Assembly: GCA_016781885.1 (NCBI GenBank)
Contig: JADDPM010000084.1
Coordinates: 1-9,874, forward strand
Direction of reading: 5' to 3'
Length of the DNA: 9,874 nt
Origin: Rubrobacter sp.
GTDB taxonomy: Bacteria > Actinomycetota > Rubrobacteria > Rubrobacterales > Rubrobacteraceae
Below are positions 1 to 6,270 of the stretch, piece after piece. The translations under genes and the position numbers were made by a program. Numbering within the stretch: the first letter of the stretch is position 1; every line of letters begins with the position of its first letter. A model generated the notes under the pieces. The model worked only from the letters and a program-made list of their open reading frames with translations, was not told where the DNA came from and did not search any database.

Positions 1-1911
1 GTCCTTGTAGACCTCGACGAGCTGGCCGCCCGAACCGAAGAGCAGAACGGGCCCGAACTGCGGGTCCACGCTGCTCCCGACGATTAGCTCGTACCCGTCG
101 GTGGAGACCATCGGCTGCACCGTCACCCCGCCGAAGTGACCCGCGCCTACTCTCTCATTTACTGACTCTTCTATACGGCGGTACGCCTCCCGCACGGCGT
201 CCGCGTCGGGCAGGTTCAACTCGACGCCGCCGACGTCGGTCTTGTGGGTTATCGTCTCGGAGTACAGCTTTAGGACGACCGGATAGCCGATCCCGTCCGC
301 GTGCCGGACGGCCTCCTCGAGTCCACGGGCGGACCTGGTCTCGACGATGGGGATGCCATAGGCGGCGAGGAGCTGCTTGGACTCGGACTCGGTGAGGAGG
401 GTGCGGCCCTCGTCGCGGGCGGTCTCTATCAACTCCTCGGCGGCGTCACGGTCGGGGCCGTCGCTGGCCGCGAGCGCGGGCGTCTCGTAGAGGCCGCGCA
501 GGTTGTAGGTGTAGCGCCACATGTAGTCGAAGACGCGGGCGGCGGTGTCCGGGTAGTCGAAGGTGGGGATGCCGGCCTTATTGAGGATATCTTCGCCTGC
601 GGCCACGCTCTCACCGCCCATCCAGCTCGCGAGCACGGGTTTGCGGCCCGACTTCGCATAGGGGGTAAGCGCATCGGCGGTCGCCGTCGGGTCGGTCATG
701 TCCTGCGGGGTGAGGACGACGAGCAGGCCGTCGCTCCCGAGGTCGTCGCGCAAGACCTCCAGGGTCTTCGCGTACCGCTCGGGGGTCGCGTCACCGAGGA
801 TGTCGACCGGGTTGGCGTGGCTCCAGGGCGCGGGGAGGAAGCCGTTCAACTTATCCATCGTCTCCGGCGAGAGCTCGGCGAGCTCGCCGCCGCCGGTTAT
901 GAGCGTGTCGGTGGCCAAGACGCCGGGGCCGCCGGCGTTGGTGACGACGGTCAGGCGCGGGCCTTTGGGTCGCGGCTGCTTGCCCAGGGTCTCGGCCATG
1001 TAGAAGAGGTCGGAGATGCTATCGACCCTTATGACCCCGCTCCTGCGGAAGGCGGCGTTGAGGACCTCGTCGCTGCCGGTGAGGGAGCCGGTGTGGGAGG
1101 CGGCGGCGTGGGCGGCGGCCTCGGTGCGACCGGCTTTTATTACTATGATAGGCTTGGTCAGCGCCACCTCGCGGGTTGCGGAGAGGAACGAGCGCGCGTT
1201 GCCGATGGACTCCATGTAGACGATGATGCTTTTCGTCTTCGGGTCGTCGCCGAGGTAGTAGATCAGGTCTCCCCAATCCACGTCCAGCATGCTCCCTACC
1301 GACACGAACGCCGAAAATCCTATGTTCTGCTCGAAGCTCTGGTCGAGGATCGCGGTGCACAGCGCTCCGCTCTGGCTGAGAAAGGCCACGCTGCCGGGCA
1401 GGGCCGTCGCGCCCGCGAAGGTGGCGTTGAGACCCGTGTTCGGGTTCATTACCCCGAGAGTGTTCGGGCCGACGACGCGCATCCGGCCTCGCCTGGCCTC
1501 CTCCAACACCCTCTCTTCGAGCTCGCGCCCCTCCTCGCCGACCTCCTTGAAGCCGGCTGAGATGATGATCGCGCCCCCTACCCTCGCGTCGGCGCACTCG
1601 GCGATGATGCCGGGTACGGACCGGGCAGGCGCCACTATCACCGCGAGATCCACCGTTGCAGGCACCTCCGCGATGTTGGGGTAAGCCTTGATCCCGAGCA
1701 CGCTAGCCTTGTTCGGGTTGACAGGAAAGACCGTCCCGCCGAAAGGGTTGCTAACCAAGTTCCACATGACCGTGCGCCCGACGCTCCCGGCCTTCTCCGT
1801 CGCCCCGATAACAGCGACCGTCTTGGGCCTGAAGATAGCATCCAGAGGCTGCTGCTCGTACTTGAGCACGTCATGTGCCGGGTCAGCCACCGGCGGCTTC
1901 GCGCTTCTCAC
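1..1911 (-). CDS. NDP-forming acyl-CoA synthetase (acetate-CoA ligase family), N-terminal 637 aa, cut by window edge
   Basis: The protein matches the ADP-forming acyl-CoA synthetase superfamily, which interconverts acyl-CoA and acid plus ATP through a phosphohistidine; the same fold carries protein-acetylating Pat/YfiQ enzymes. Reading from the right, a CoA-binding Rossmann domain starts near residue 22 (LDAIFRPKTVAVIGATEK), followed by succinyl-CoA-ligase-like domains. The catalytic histidine is probably H273 in ASHTGSLTGSD. An ATP-grasp domain begins near residue 500 and includes ITHKTDVGGVE around 550-560. The start is GTG at 1911 with AGGAGGT about 6 nt upstream (near 1918-1925). The frame is open to base 1, so the C-terminus lies outside the window. 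The opening segment (GSVGRTV, NPFGGTVFPVNP) is the type seen in bifunctional ligase/GNAT acetyltransferase proteins of about 900 aa, but whether a GNAT domain follows cannot be seen. It is divergent from the nucleoside hydrolase gene and has its own promoter-like region. Confidence 0.93.
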   Translation of the reverse strand, partial: MRSAKPPVADPAHDVLKYEQQPLDAIFRPKTVAVIGATEKAGSVGRTVMWNLVSNPFGGTVFPVNPNKASVLGIKAYPNIAEVPATVDLAVIVAPARSVPGIIAECADARVGGAIIISAGFKEVGEEGRELEERVLEEARRGRMRVVGPNTLGVMNPNTGLNATFAGATALPGSVAFLSQSGALCTAILDQSFEQNIGFSAFVSVGSMLDVDWGDLIYYLGDDPKTKSIIVYMESIGNARSFLSATREVALTKPIIVIKAGRTEAAAHAAASHTGSLTGSDEVLNAAFRRSGVIRVDSISDLFYMAETLGKQPRPKGPRLTVVTNAGGPGVLATDTLITGGGELAELSPETMDKLNGFLPAPWSHANPVDILGDATPERYAKTLEVLRDDLGSDGLLVVLTPQDMTDPTATADALTPYAKSGRKPVLASWMGGESVAAGEDILNKAGIPTFDYPDTAARVFDYMWRYTYNLRGLYETPALAASDGPDRDAAEELIETARDEGRTLLTESESKQLLAAYGIPIVETRSARGLEEAVRHADGIGYPVVLKLYSETITHKTDVGGVELNLPDADAVREAYRRIEESVNERVGAGHFGGVTVQPMVSTDGYELIVGSSVDPQFGPVLLFGSGGQLVEVYKD

Positions 1912-1963
1912 CAGCCGCACCTCCTCAATACCGTTGCCCCAACCTCTGCTGGAGCCAACTCTG

Positions 1964-1982
1964 TATATGCGTTCTGCATATA
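1964..1982. promoter_or_regulatory. Palindromic operator candidate, TATATGC-N5-GCATATA
   Basis: Two perfect 7-bp arms (1964-1970 and 1976-1982) flank GTTCT. The palindrome begins at the transcription start predicted from the adjacent TATAAT box on the minus strand, which is where repressors commonly bind. It lies about 53 bp upstream of the acyl-CoA synthetase start codon and about 80 bp from the divergent nucleoside hydrolase start. The size suits a dimeric helix-turn-helix repressor; no such regulator gene is in the window. Confidence 0.4.
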
Positions 1983-1987
1983 GGTAG

Positions 1988-1993
1988 ATTATA
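1988..1993 (-). promoter_or_regulatory. Candidate -10 box (TATAAT) for the acyl-CoA synthetase gene
   Basis: The minus strand reads TATAAT here, a perfect -10 hexamer in otherwise GC-rich DNA. The best -35-like hexamer upstream is TTCACA, but at about 20 bp it is too far for a standard spacer, so the promoter may depend on an activator. The predicted start of transcription is near 1981, giving a leader of about 70 nt before the GTG at 1911. Confidence 0.4.
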
Positions 1994-2052
1994 CACCCGG
2001 GGTCTGAGCAGTATGTGAAAGGGCACTCAGGCTATTCTCTCCTGGCGTCTGT

Positions 2053-2058
2053 TAGCAT
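2053..2058 (+). promoter_or_regulatory. Possible -10 box of a leaderless nucleoside hydrolase transcript
   Basis: TAGCAT (4 of 6 matches to TATAAT) ends 6 nt before the ATG at 2065, so transcription would start at or next to the start codon. Leaderless mRNAs are common in actinobacteria. No convincing -35 is visible, so this rests on spacing and on the absence of a ribosome binding site. Confidence 0.25.
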
Positions 2059-2064
2059 CCGGGG

Positions 2065-2997
2065 ATGGTGCCGGAACCCGTGATCCTGGACGTAGACCCC
2101 GGACACGACGATGCGATCGCAATGATGCTCGCCTGCGGCGCGCCCGAGCTAGACGTCTGCGCCATAACAAGCGTTGCCGGGAACGTGTCTCTTGAAAAGA
2201 CGACCCGCAACGCGCTCAAGGTACTCTCTTTCGTAGGTCGTACCGACGTTCCCGTCGGTGCGGGCGCTGCTGCTCCGCTCGCACGGGTGTTGCGCACGGC
2301 GGAGCACATTCACGGGGAGAGCGGTCTCGATGGGGCGGACCTCCCCGAGCCGGTCCTCGTCCCGGACGGGAGGGACGCCGTCCGGCTCATGGCCGACGTC
2401 GTGGGGGAGTCTCCGGAGCCGGTAACCCTCATCCCCGTCGGTCCTCTCACGAACGTGGCGAATTTTCTGGAGGAGCATCCGCGTCTGAGACAGAACATAC
2501 GGCGCGTCGTGCTGATGGGCGGGAGCATAGGTCCCGGCAACGTCACGCCCGCCGCCGAGTTCAACGTTTACGTGGACCCCGAGGCCGCGAGGGTGGTCTT
2601 CGAGAGCGGGCTCCCCACCACGATGGTCGGCCTCGACGTTACCCGCGAGGCGACGGCCGGGCCGGAAGAGTTGGAGAGGCTGCGGTCTCTGGGCCGCGCC
2701 GGAGAGGTCGCCGCCGGGTTGGCGACATATTACTACGCGAGGGCCTACAGGAGGACCTACGGTCTTGCGGCACCGCCTATTCACGACGCCGTCGCAGTTG
2801 CGGCCGTCGTGGAGCCGGCCATCCTCCAGACCCGCTCTATGCGCGTGGACGTAGAGTGTGAGGGGGTATTGACCAGGGGCGAGACCGTCTGCGACGTATA
2901 CGGTGTCACCGGCGGGTCGCCTAACGCGGAGGTTGCCGTGGGGCTCGACAGGGAGGCTTTCTTCGAGATCCTGTTCAGGTCGTTGGAGGAGATCTAG
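2065..2997 (+). CDS. Inosine-uridine preferring nucleoside hydrolase (IunH/RihA-C family)
   Basis: The enzyme hydrolyses the N-glycosidic bond of ribonucleosides to ribose and free base in salvage or catabolism, probably in the cytoplasm because no signal peptide is visible. At 310 aa it is full length. The family's calcium and ribose ligands are present: D11, D15 and D16 in DVDPGHDD, N40 in SVAGN, the asparagines in GPGNVTPAAEFN, and the C-terminal H240-D241 pair (PPIHDAV). The usual inner motif LMGGS is also there. Substrate preference cannot be read from sequence. The start is ATG 2065 (or GTG 2068 directly after it). There is no Shine-Dalgarno at a workable distance, but TAGCAT at 2053-2058 sits 6 nt before the ATG, as expected for a leaderless mRNA. 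The last codon overlaps the stop of the convergent channel gene by 4 bp. Confidence 0.93.
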   Translation: MVPEPVILDVDPGHDDAIAMMLACGAPELDVCAITSVAGNVSLEKTTRNALKVLSFVGRTDVPVGAGAAAPLARVLRTAEHIHGESGLDGADLPEPVLVPDGRDAVRLMADVVGESPEPVTLIPVGPLTNVANFLEEHPRLRQNIRRVVLMGGSIGPGNVTPAAEFNVYVDPEAARVVFESGLPTTMVGLDVTREATAGPEELERLRSLGRAGEVAAGLATYYYARAYRRTYGLAAPPIHDAVAVAAVVEPAILQTRSMRVDVECEGVLTRGETVCDVYGVTGGSPNAEVAVGLDREAFFEILFRSLEEI

Positions 2998-3809
2998 CCG
3001 GCCTTCTTCCTGACCACGCCCTCTAGAAGGGTGCGGTTCGGAATTCGGTAGAGGTAGCCGTCCTCGGAGCGGATGATCACGGCGGCGTGTCCGAGCTCCT
3101 CGACGGTGCCCTCTATGCCGTCTATGGAGATCTCATCTCCCACCGCTATGCCTTCCTGGACGTAGCGGCCGGCGGCGATGTTGCCGGAGAGGGGGACGAG
3201 GCCCTGGCCCAAAGCGAGGGCTGTGAGGAGGCCGACGGTGGCGAGGATGATCACCCCGAGGAGCACGAGGACGGAGGTTTCGAGGCCGAGCTGGCCGGCG
3301 GCGACTAGGCTGGCGACGGCGACGATCGTTACGAAGACCGCGCGCCTGAAGATGCTCCCGCCGCGCAGGCCGGCGCTCTCGGACTCGCGGGCGACCAGCT
3401 CCGCGAGCCACCCGGCGCTCATGACGCCGCCGATCATGATGACGAGTGCCACCAATGCCCGGCCGGAGAGGTTGACGATCTGGTCCATCGTCTGCTCCAG
3501 AGACGAGAGCCCGAGCGCGCTCAGAGAACCCGCAACCCCGGTAAGGAGCACGCCCCAGAAGAGGGCGAGCCCGAGGAGGCGCGAGGGGCCCGTGTCGTAG
3601 CCGAGCTGCTGTAGAGAGCTGGCGCCGCCGGTGCGCTCGAAGAGCTCATCCAGCCCGATGGCCTCGAAGAAACGGGCCGACAGGCGTTGCAATACGAGCG
3701 CGACGACGAATGCTATTAGCATCACGACCAGGGCGCCCACGAGCCTGGGTAAGAACTCCGTCGTCGCAGTCACGAAGTCAGCCAGTATAGTATTCAGAGT
3801 CTCCATCAC
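2994..3809 (-). CDS. MscS/CmpX-like mechanosensitive ion channel family protein
   Basis: This is an integral membrane protein of 270-271 aa. Hydrophobic helices fall near residues 21-42, 77-99, 113-136, 152-172 and 174-200. The last runs into LGQGLVPLSGNIAAGRYVQ, which resembles the pore-lining helix of MscS (Gly- and Ala-rich, ending in N-x-x-x-G). A short beta domain follows (VGDEISIDGIEGTVEELG to IPNRTL, about 216-262), and the protein stops there, so it lacks the large cytoplasmic alpha/beta cage of E. coli MscS. This arrangement fits the small conserved-TM-helix/CmpX group. The start is GTG 3809 or, better placed, ATG 3806, with AAGGAGG centred near 3816. It is the last gene of the sigma operon, 21 bp after the putative anti-sigma gene. 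Gating by membrane tension is inferred from the family. Confidence 0.85.
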   Translation of the reverse strand: MMETLNTILADFVTATTEFLPRLVGALVVMLIAFVVALVLQRLSARFFEAIGLDELFERTGGASSLQQLGYDTGPSRLLGLALFWGVLLTGVAGSLSALGLSSLEQTMDQIVNLSGRALVALVIMIGGVMSAGWLAELVARESESAGLRGGSIFRRAVFVTIVAVASLVAAGQLGLETSVLVLLGVIILATVGLLTALALGQGLVPLSGNIAAGRYVQEGIAVGDEISIDGIEGTVEELGHAAVIIRSEDGYLYRIPNRTLLEGVVRKKAG

Positions 3810-3830
3810 GCTGCCTCCTTGGAAGGTCTC

Positions 3831-4169
3831 TTATCTCGCCGTTCCCGGACGTTTGAGGCCGAAATAATAGACAAAAGCGTCGAGGTAGGCCCGTCCGAGG
3901 CCACCGAAGAACTCCTCCGCCTGCCGCATGAATGCCGAGACGTAGGCCCTCCTCAGGGCATGATTTATGACCGCTTCGGGCACTTCCGGCGTCTCCTCGC
4001 CGATGGCGCCGAGCAGGGCCAGCATCCGGACGTAGGAGGCGGCCAGGCGTTGTCCCTCCGGGTCTTCGAGGATGAAGCGTTCGATCTCGCGCGCCTCCTC
4101 GCCGGAGAGTTCGCCTGCGGCGAACGCCCCTATCCTCTCCAGCACCTCCCAGCGGTCCACCCCGGTCAC
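3831..4169 (-). CDS. Putative zinc-less anti-sigma factor (ASD-like), 112 aa
   Basis: The first 50 residues look like an anti-sigma domain: two helices with the GAFAAGELSGEEAREIERF pattern common at the start of zinc-finger anti-sigma proteins. At the usual H-x3-C-x2-C positions it has F32, D36 and G39, so the zinc site is absent. The rest is helical (about 60-112) with an aromatic stretch (AYLDAFVYYFGL) but no clear membrane segment, so it is probably cytoplasmic or only peripherally bound. The GTG start at 4169 overlaps the sigma factor stop as GTGA, implying translational coupling and near-equal amounts of the two proteins. The expected role is to bind and hold the ECF sigma factor. That follows from gene order and N-terminal pattern, not from a firm family match; a co-regulator of another kind is possible. 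Confidence 0.6.
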   Translation of the reverse strand: MTGVDRWEVLERIGAFAAGELSGEEAREIERFILEDPEGQRLAASYVRMLALLGAIGEETPEVPEAVINHALRRAYVSAFMRQAEEFFGGLGRAYLDAFVYYFGLKRPGTAR

Positions 4170-4762
4170 GACGCGCCTCCCATGTTGCCCGGGCTCTCGC
4201 CGTCCTGGTTCCCGTCCGAGAGGGCGACGAGCAGCGCGGCCCGGCCTCTACTGACCCAGCCCTTTGCCGTGCCGTCGGGTACTTCGAGGATCTGGGCGAC
4301 CTCCGCGTAGCTCAACCCCTCCATGTGGCGCAGCACCAGTGCCGCCCGATGCTCGGCTCGCACGCGTTCGAGGGCGCGGAAGATCTCCGCGCGCCGCTCC
4401 CCCGTGAGGACGGCGGCTTCCGGGTCATACTCGCCGCCGGGGGGGATGGGTATGGTCAGGTAGGGAAACTCGTCACCGAACTCCCGCGCCTCGCGGGTCT
4501 GCTCCCGCCTGTGCGCGTTCAAGCAGGTGTTCACCGTTATCTTGTAGAGCCAGGTGCTGAAGGCGCTCTCTCCCCTGAACCTCTTCAAGTTTCGCCAGAC
4601 CCGGAGCCAGACCTCCTGGCTGGCGTCCTGGGCGTCCTGGGGGCCTAATACCCGCATCGCAACCCTGTACACGAGTCCCGAGTGGTTTCGGACCAGCCGC
4701 GCGAAGGCTTCGACGTCGCCCCTCGCGGCCTTCTGCACCAGGTTGTTGTCTGGAGAGGTCAT
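4166..4762 (-). CDS. ECF-type RNA polymerase sigma-70 family factor, 198 aa
   Basis: The factor directs RNA polymerase to a stress regulon. Region 2 spans about residues 8-82, with DAQDASQEVWLRVWRNL and the -10 melting segment FRGESAFSTWLYKITVN. A linker follows, and region 4 spans about 123-178, with the helix-turn-helix LSYAEVAQILEVPDGTAKGWVSRGR. Where most ECF factors have GTVKSRLxRAR, this one has GTAKGWVSRGR, a change in the -35 recognition helix. The start chosen is ATG 4762, with GGAG 8 nt upstream. An open frame continues to 5128, but that extension does not look like a sigma factor. It is the first gene of a three-gene operon (sigma, anti-sigma-like, channel). A weak promoter-like pair lies upstream on the minus strand: TTATCT near 4821-4826, with a small palindrome GCGGT-T-ACCGC at 4805-4815 over the expected start. 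Confidence 0.92.
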   Translation of the reverse strand: MTSPDNNLVQKAARGDVEAFARLVRNHSGLVYRVAMRVLGPQDAQDASQEVWLRVWRNLKRFRGESAFSTWLYKITVNTCLNAHRREQTREAREFGDEFPYLTIPIPPGGEYDPEAAVLTGERRAEIFRALERVRAEHRAALVLRHMEGLSYAEVAQILEVPDGTAKGWVSRGRAALLVALSDGNQDGESPGNMGGAS

Positions 4763-4930
4763 TCGAGCAGCTCCATCGCGTCGAGACCGGGACCGCCTGC
4801 CAGCGCGGTTACCGCCCTTAAGATAACAGACCTCGCATCCTACGAAAGGGCGCCGCTCCCGCGCCCAGGCGAATTTTGGTGATGGCTGTAACGAAATCAC
4901 TCCTCGTAGGGTCGAAGTAACTGAGGGGTA

Positions 4931-4956
4931 GAAACGGCGGTTTTTAGACCACGTAA
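4931..4956 (+). promoter_or_regulatory. ECF-like promoter candidate before the STAS gene
   Basis: GAAAC (4931-4935) and CGTAA (4952-4956) are separated by 16 bp, similar to the GGAAC-N16/17-CGTC layout recognised by many ECF factors. The predicted transcript would begin only a few bases before the GTG at 4968, which would cut into the AAGGGG ribosome binding site. That conflict keeps confidence low. Confidence 0.2.
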
Positions 4957-4967
4957 GGGGTGATCGA

Positions 4968-5360
4968 GTGTACGGTATAGGGGTGCGAGAGCGGGACGAG
5001 GGAGGCATGCTGGTCGAGCTAGAGGGCGAGTTCGACCAGCATAACCTGGAGGACCTACAAGAGGTCTTGAGCAACGTCGTCTCGCTCAGGCGGCCGACAT
5101 GGGTAGACCTCTCCGGGGTTACCTTCATCGACGTGGAGGCGACGCGCGAGCTGACGATACATTCTCGGCTCTACGCCCACCACCTGTCCCTGTGTAACCC
5201 TTCCTGGCAAGTTCGGGCGAGCGTGGAGGCGTGTGGGTTCGAGGAGTGGATGGATTTTAGCTGCCAACAGCCAAACCTCAACGATCAGCCAAAGCCGGAT
5301 GCTGGCAGGATATTCCCGGATGAAGAGGCTCTACCTTCCTCGAAGACCATAACTCCATAG
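4968..5360 (+). CDS. STAS-domain protein (anti-anti-sigma-like), 130 aa
   Basis: The N-terminal 100 residues form a STAS domain: a beta-rich start (MLVELEGEFDQHNLEDLQEV), then the core strand VDLSGVTFIDVEATRELTI. The family includes anti-sigma antagonists such as SpoIIAA and RsbV, which are switched off by phosphorylation of a Ser/Thr just after the FxD of this core. Here that site is V56-E57, so the standard switch is missing. Residues 62-100 (HSRLYAHHLSLCNPSWQVRASVEACGFEEW) complete the fold. About 25 polar C-terminal residues look disordered. The start is GTG 4968 with AAGGGG about 7 nt upstream. It is divergent from the ECF operon; a partner kinase or sigma factor of the RsbW/SigB kind is not in the window. 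It could instead be a sensor or scaffold subunit. Confidence 0.75.
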   Translation: MYGIGVRERDEGGMLVELEGEFDQHNLEDLQEVLSNVVSLRRPTWVDLSGVTFIDVEATRELTIHSRLYAHHLSLCNPSWQVRASVEACGFEEWMDFSCQQPNLNDQPKPDAGRIFPDEEALPSSKTITP

Positions 5361-5395
5361 CCGGTCGTAAGACGGGTCAGAAGCCGGAGGCTATG
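5356..5395. repeat. Inverted repeat between convergent genes, CATAGCC...GGCTATG
   Basis: The 7-bp arms at 5356-5362 and 5389-5395 include the stop codons of both convergent genes. The 26-bp loop also holds CCGG on each side. It could fold as a long-loop hairpin at the ends of both transcripts, but there is no T tract, so a terminator role is only a guess. Confidence 0.25.
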
Positions 5396-5930
5396 TAAGC
5401 AGGCGCGAGAGGAGGCCGCGTGGCTTGACGGCGGAGGTCTCGATAAGCGTCGAGACCGCGATCACGCCCGCGAGGAGAGCGAGGGAAGAGGTGCCGGTCA
5501 GCGCGACGAGTCGCTGCGAGCTTGCCGCCTCCTGAGGAGTCTCCGGCGCGGGTTGGGTCCCCGACTCAACCGGTGTATCACCCTGGGAGGACTGGCTCGC
5601 GATCCTGGCCCCGAGTATGCCGGAGGCGACCCCGTTGACCGCCGCCCCTCCGAGCAGCAAGTTCTTGATGCGCATCAGAGCGGGTGCCCTGAGCTCGGAG
5701 TTCTCCTTCAAGCCCCCGAGCCTCCACGTGAGTACCGTCGCGGCGATGGCCGCGAAGTTGACCGCGTTGAAGCGGCCCCAGGCCTCGTTCAGGACGCGCC
5801 CGCGCTCCCTCTTGTCGCTGATGCGGCTCACGGTGGGGTTCAGCGCGACCTGCCCGAAGAGCGCCCCGCCAAACCACGTAGCGAGGCCGAGGTTGTGGAC
5901 GATACTGGCTTTGTTCGACGGCTCCGTCAT
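5391..5930 (-). CDS. Membrane protein of unknown function, four predicted helices (DUF4149-like at best)
   Basis: The protein has 179 aa with hydrophobic segments near residues 12-33, 54-72, 88-110 and 144-165. A Ser/Pro/Gln-rich, probably extracytoplasmic or loop segment lies between the third and fourth (about 112-140). The first helix has the pattern HNLGLATWFGGALFGQVALNP, which resembles the W-x-G-G start of DUF4149-type membrane proteins, but the match is by eye and weak. No catalytic motif is visible. The start is ATG 5930 with AGAGGAG 6 nt upstream, a good ribosome binding site. A perfect 15-bp palindrome lies 33 bp upstream. The gene converges on the STAS gene with 30 bp between stop codons. 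Confidence 0.75.
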   Translation of the reverse strand: MTEPSNKASIVHNLGLATWFGGALFGQVALNPTVSRISDKRERGRVLNEAWGRFNAVNFAAIAATVLTWRLGGLKENSELRAPALMRIKNLLLGGAAVNGVASGILGARIASQSSQGDTPVESGTQPAPETPQEAASSQRLVALTGTSSLALLAGVIAVSTLIETSAVKPRGLLSRLLT

Positions 5931-6270
5931 GGTCGGCTCCTCTCTGTTTCCTGTCTCTGCAGCGGGTGATTCACCCGTGACTCCCTACGTTCCCCCCGTC
6001 CACCTCCGCCAAACGACTCGCTCGTTAACCGCCGACCTGACAGGAGACGCATCGTCCGGTCCCGTCTGCGCAGGACGGTTCGACTACACAGATGGTCGTG
6101 GCGCACACATCCTGCGTCTCGCTCGTCTCGTGCGGTCTGCATCCGGCGACGAAGCGGGGACCGGCGGCTGCCTGACGTTAAAGCAAACGGTCCTTCTGGC
6201 CGATAACTGAGATAGTAGCTATCATGCACGAGGTAGAGGAGGGCATCGTGGTTTTCAAGGGGGGAGAGCG
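5931..6270. other. Divergent intergenic region, 340 bp
   Basis: The region separates the minus-strand membrane protein from the plus-strand surface protein. Besides the palindrome at 5963-5977 it contains an imperfect CCGTC...GACGG repeat at 6062-6078. A GATAG-TAG-CTATC palindrome at about 6210-6222 lies some 50 bp before the surface protein start. No convincing -35/-10 pair or gene is visible. Open frames across it have no ribosome binding site and no recognisable content. Confidence 0.5.
5963..5977. promoter_or_regulatory. Perfect 15-bp palindrome CGGGTGA-T-TCACCCG
   Basis: Seven-base arms surround a single central T. It sits 33 bp upstream of the membrane protein start at 5930, in its promoter or 5' leader. 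A one-base loop cannot form a good RNA hairpin, so a protein-binding DNA site is more likely than an attenuator. Confidence 0.4.

Noticed and set aside
301..1560. 419-codon open frame on the plus strand
   Set aside because: It lies antisense to the acyl-CoA synthetase. Its translation is low-complexity Gly/Ala/Val/Arg without motifs, a known by-product of GC-rich coding DNA.
2149..2784. 211-codon open frame on the minus strand
   Set aside because: It lies inside the nucleoside hydrolase on the other strand, whose catalytic residues are all present. The antisense product has no recognisable content.
4763..5128. N-terminal extension of the sigma factor
   Set aside because: The frame is open to 5128, but the extension is Arg/Ser-rich, covers the divergent promoter region and the STAS gene start, and the ATG at 4762 has a good ribosome binding site at the expected sigma factor start.
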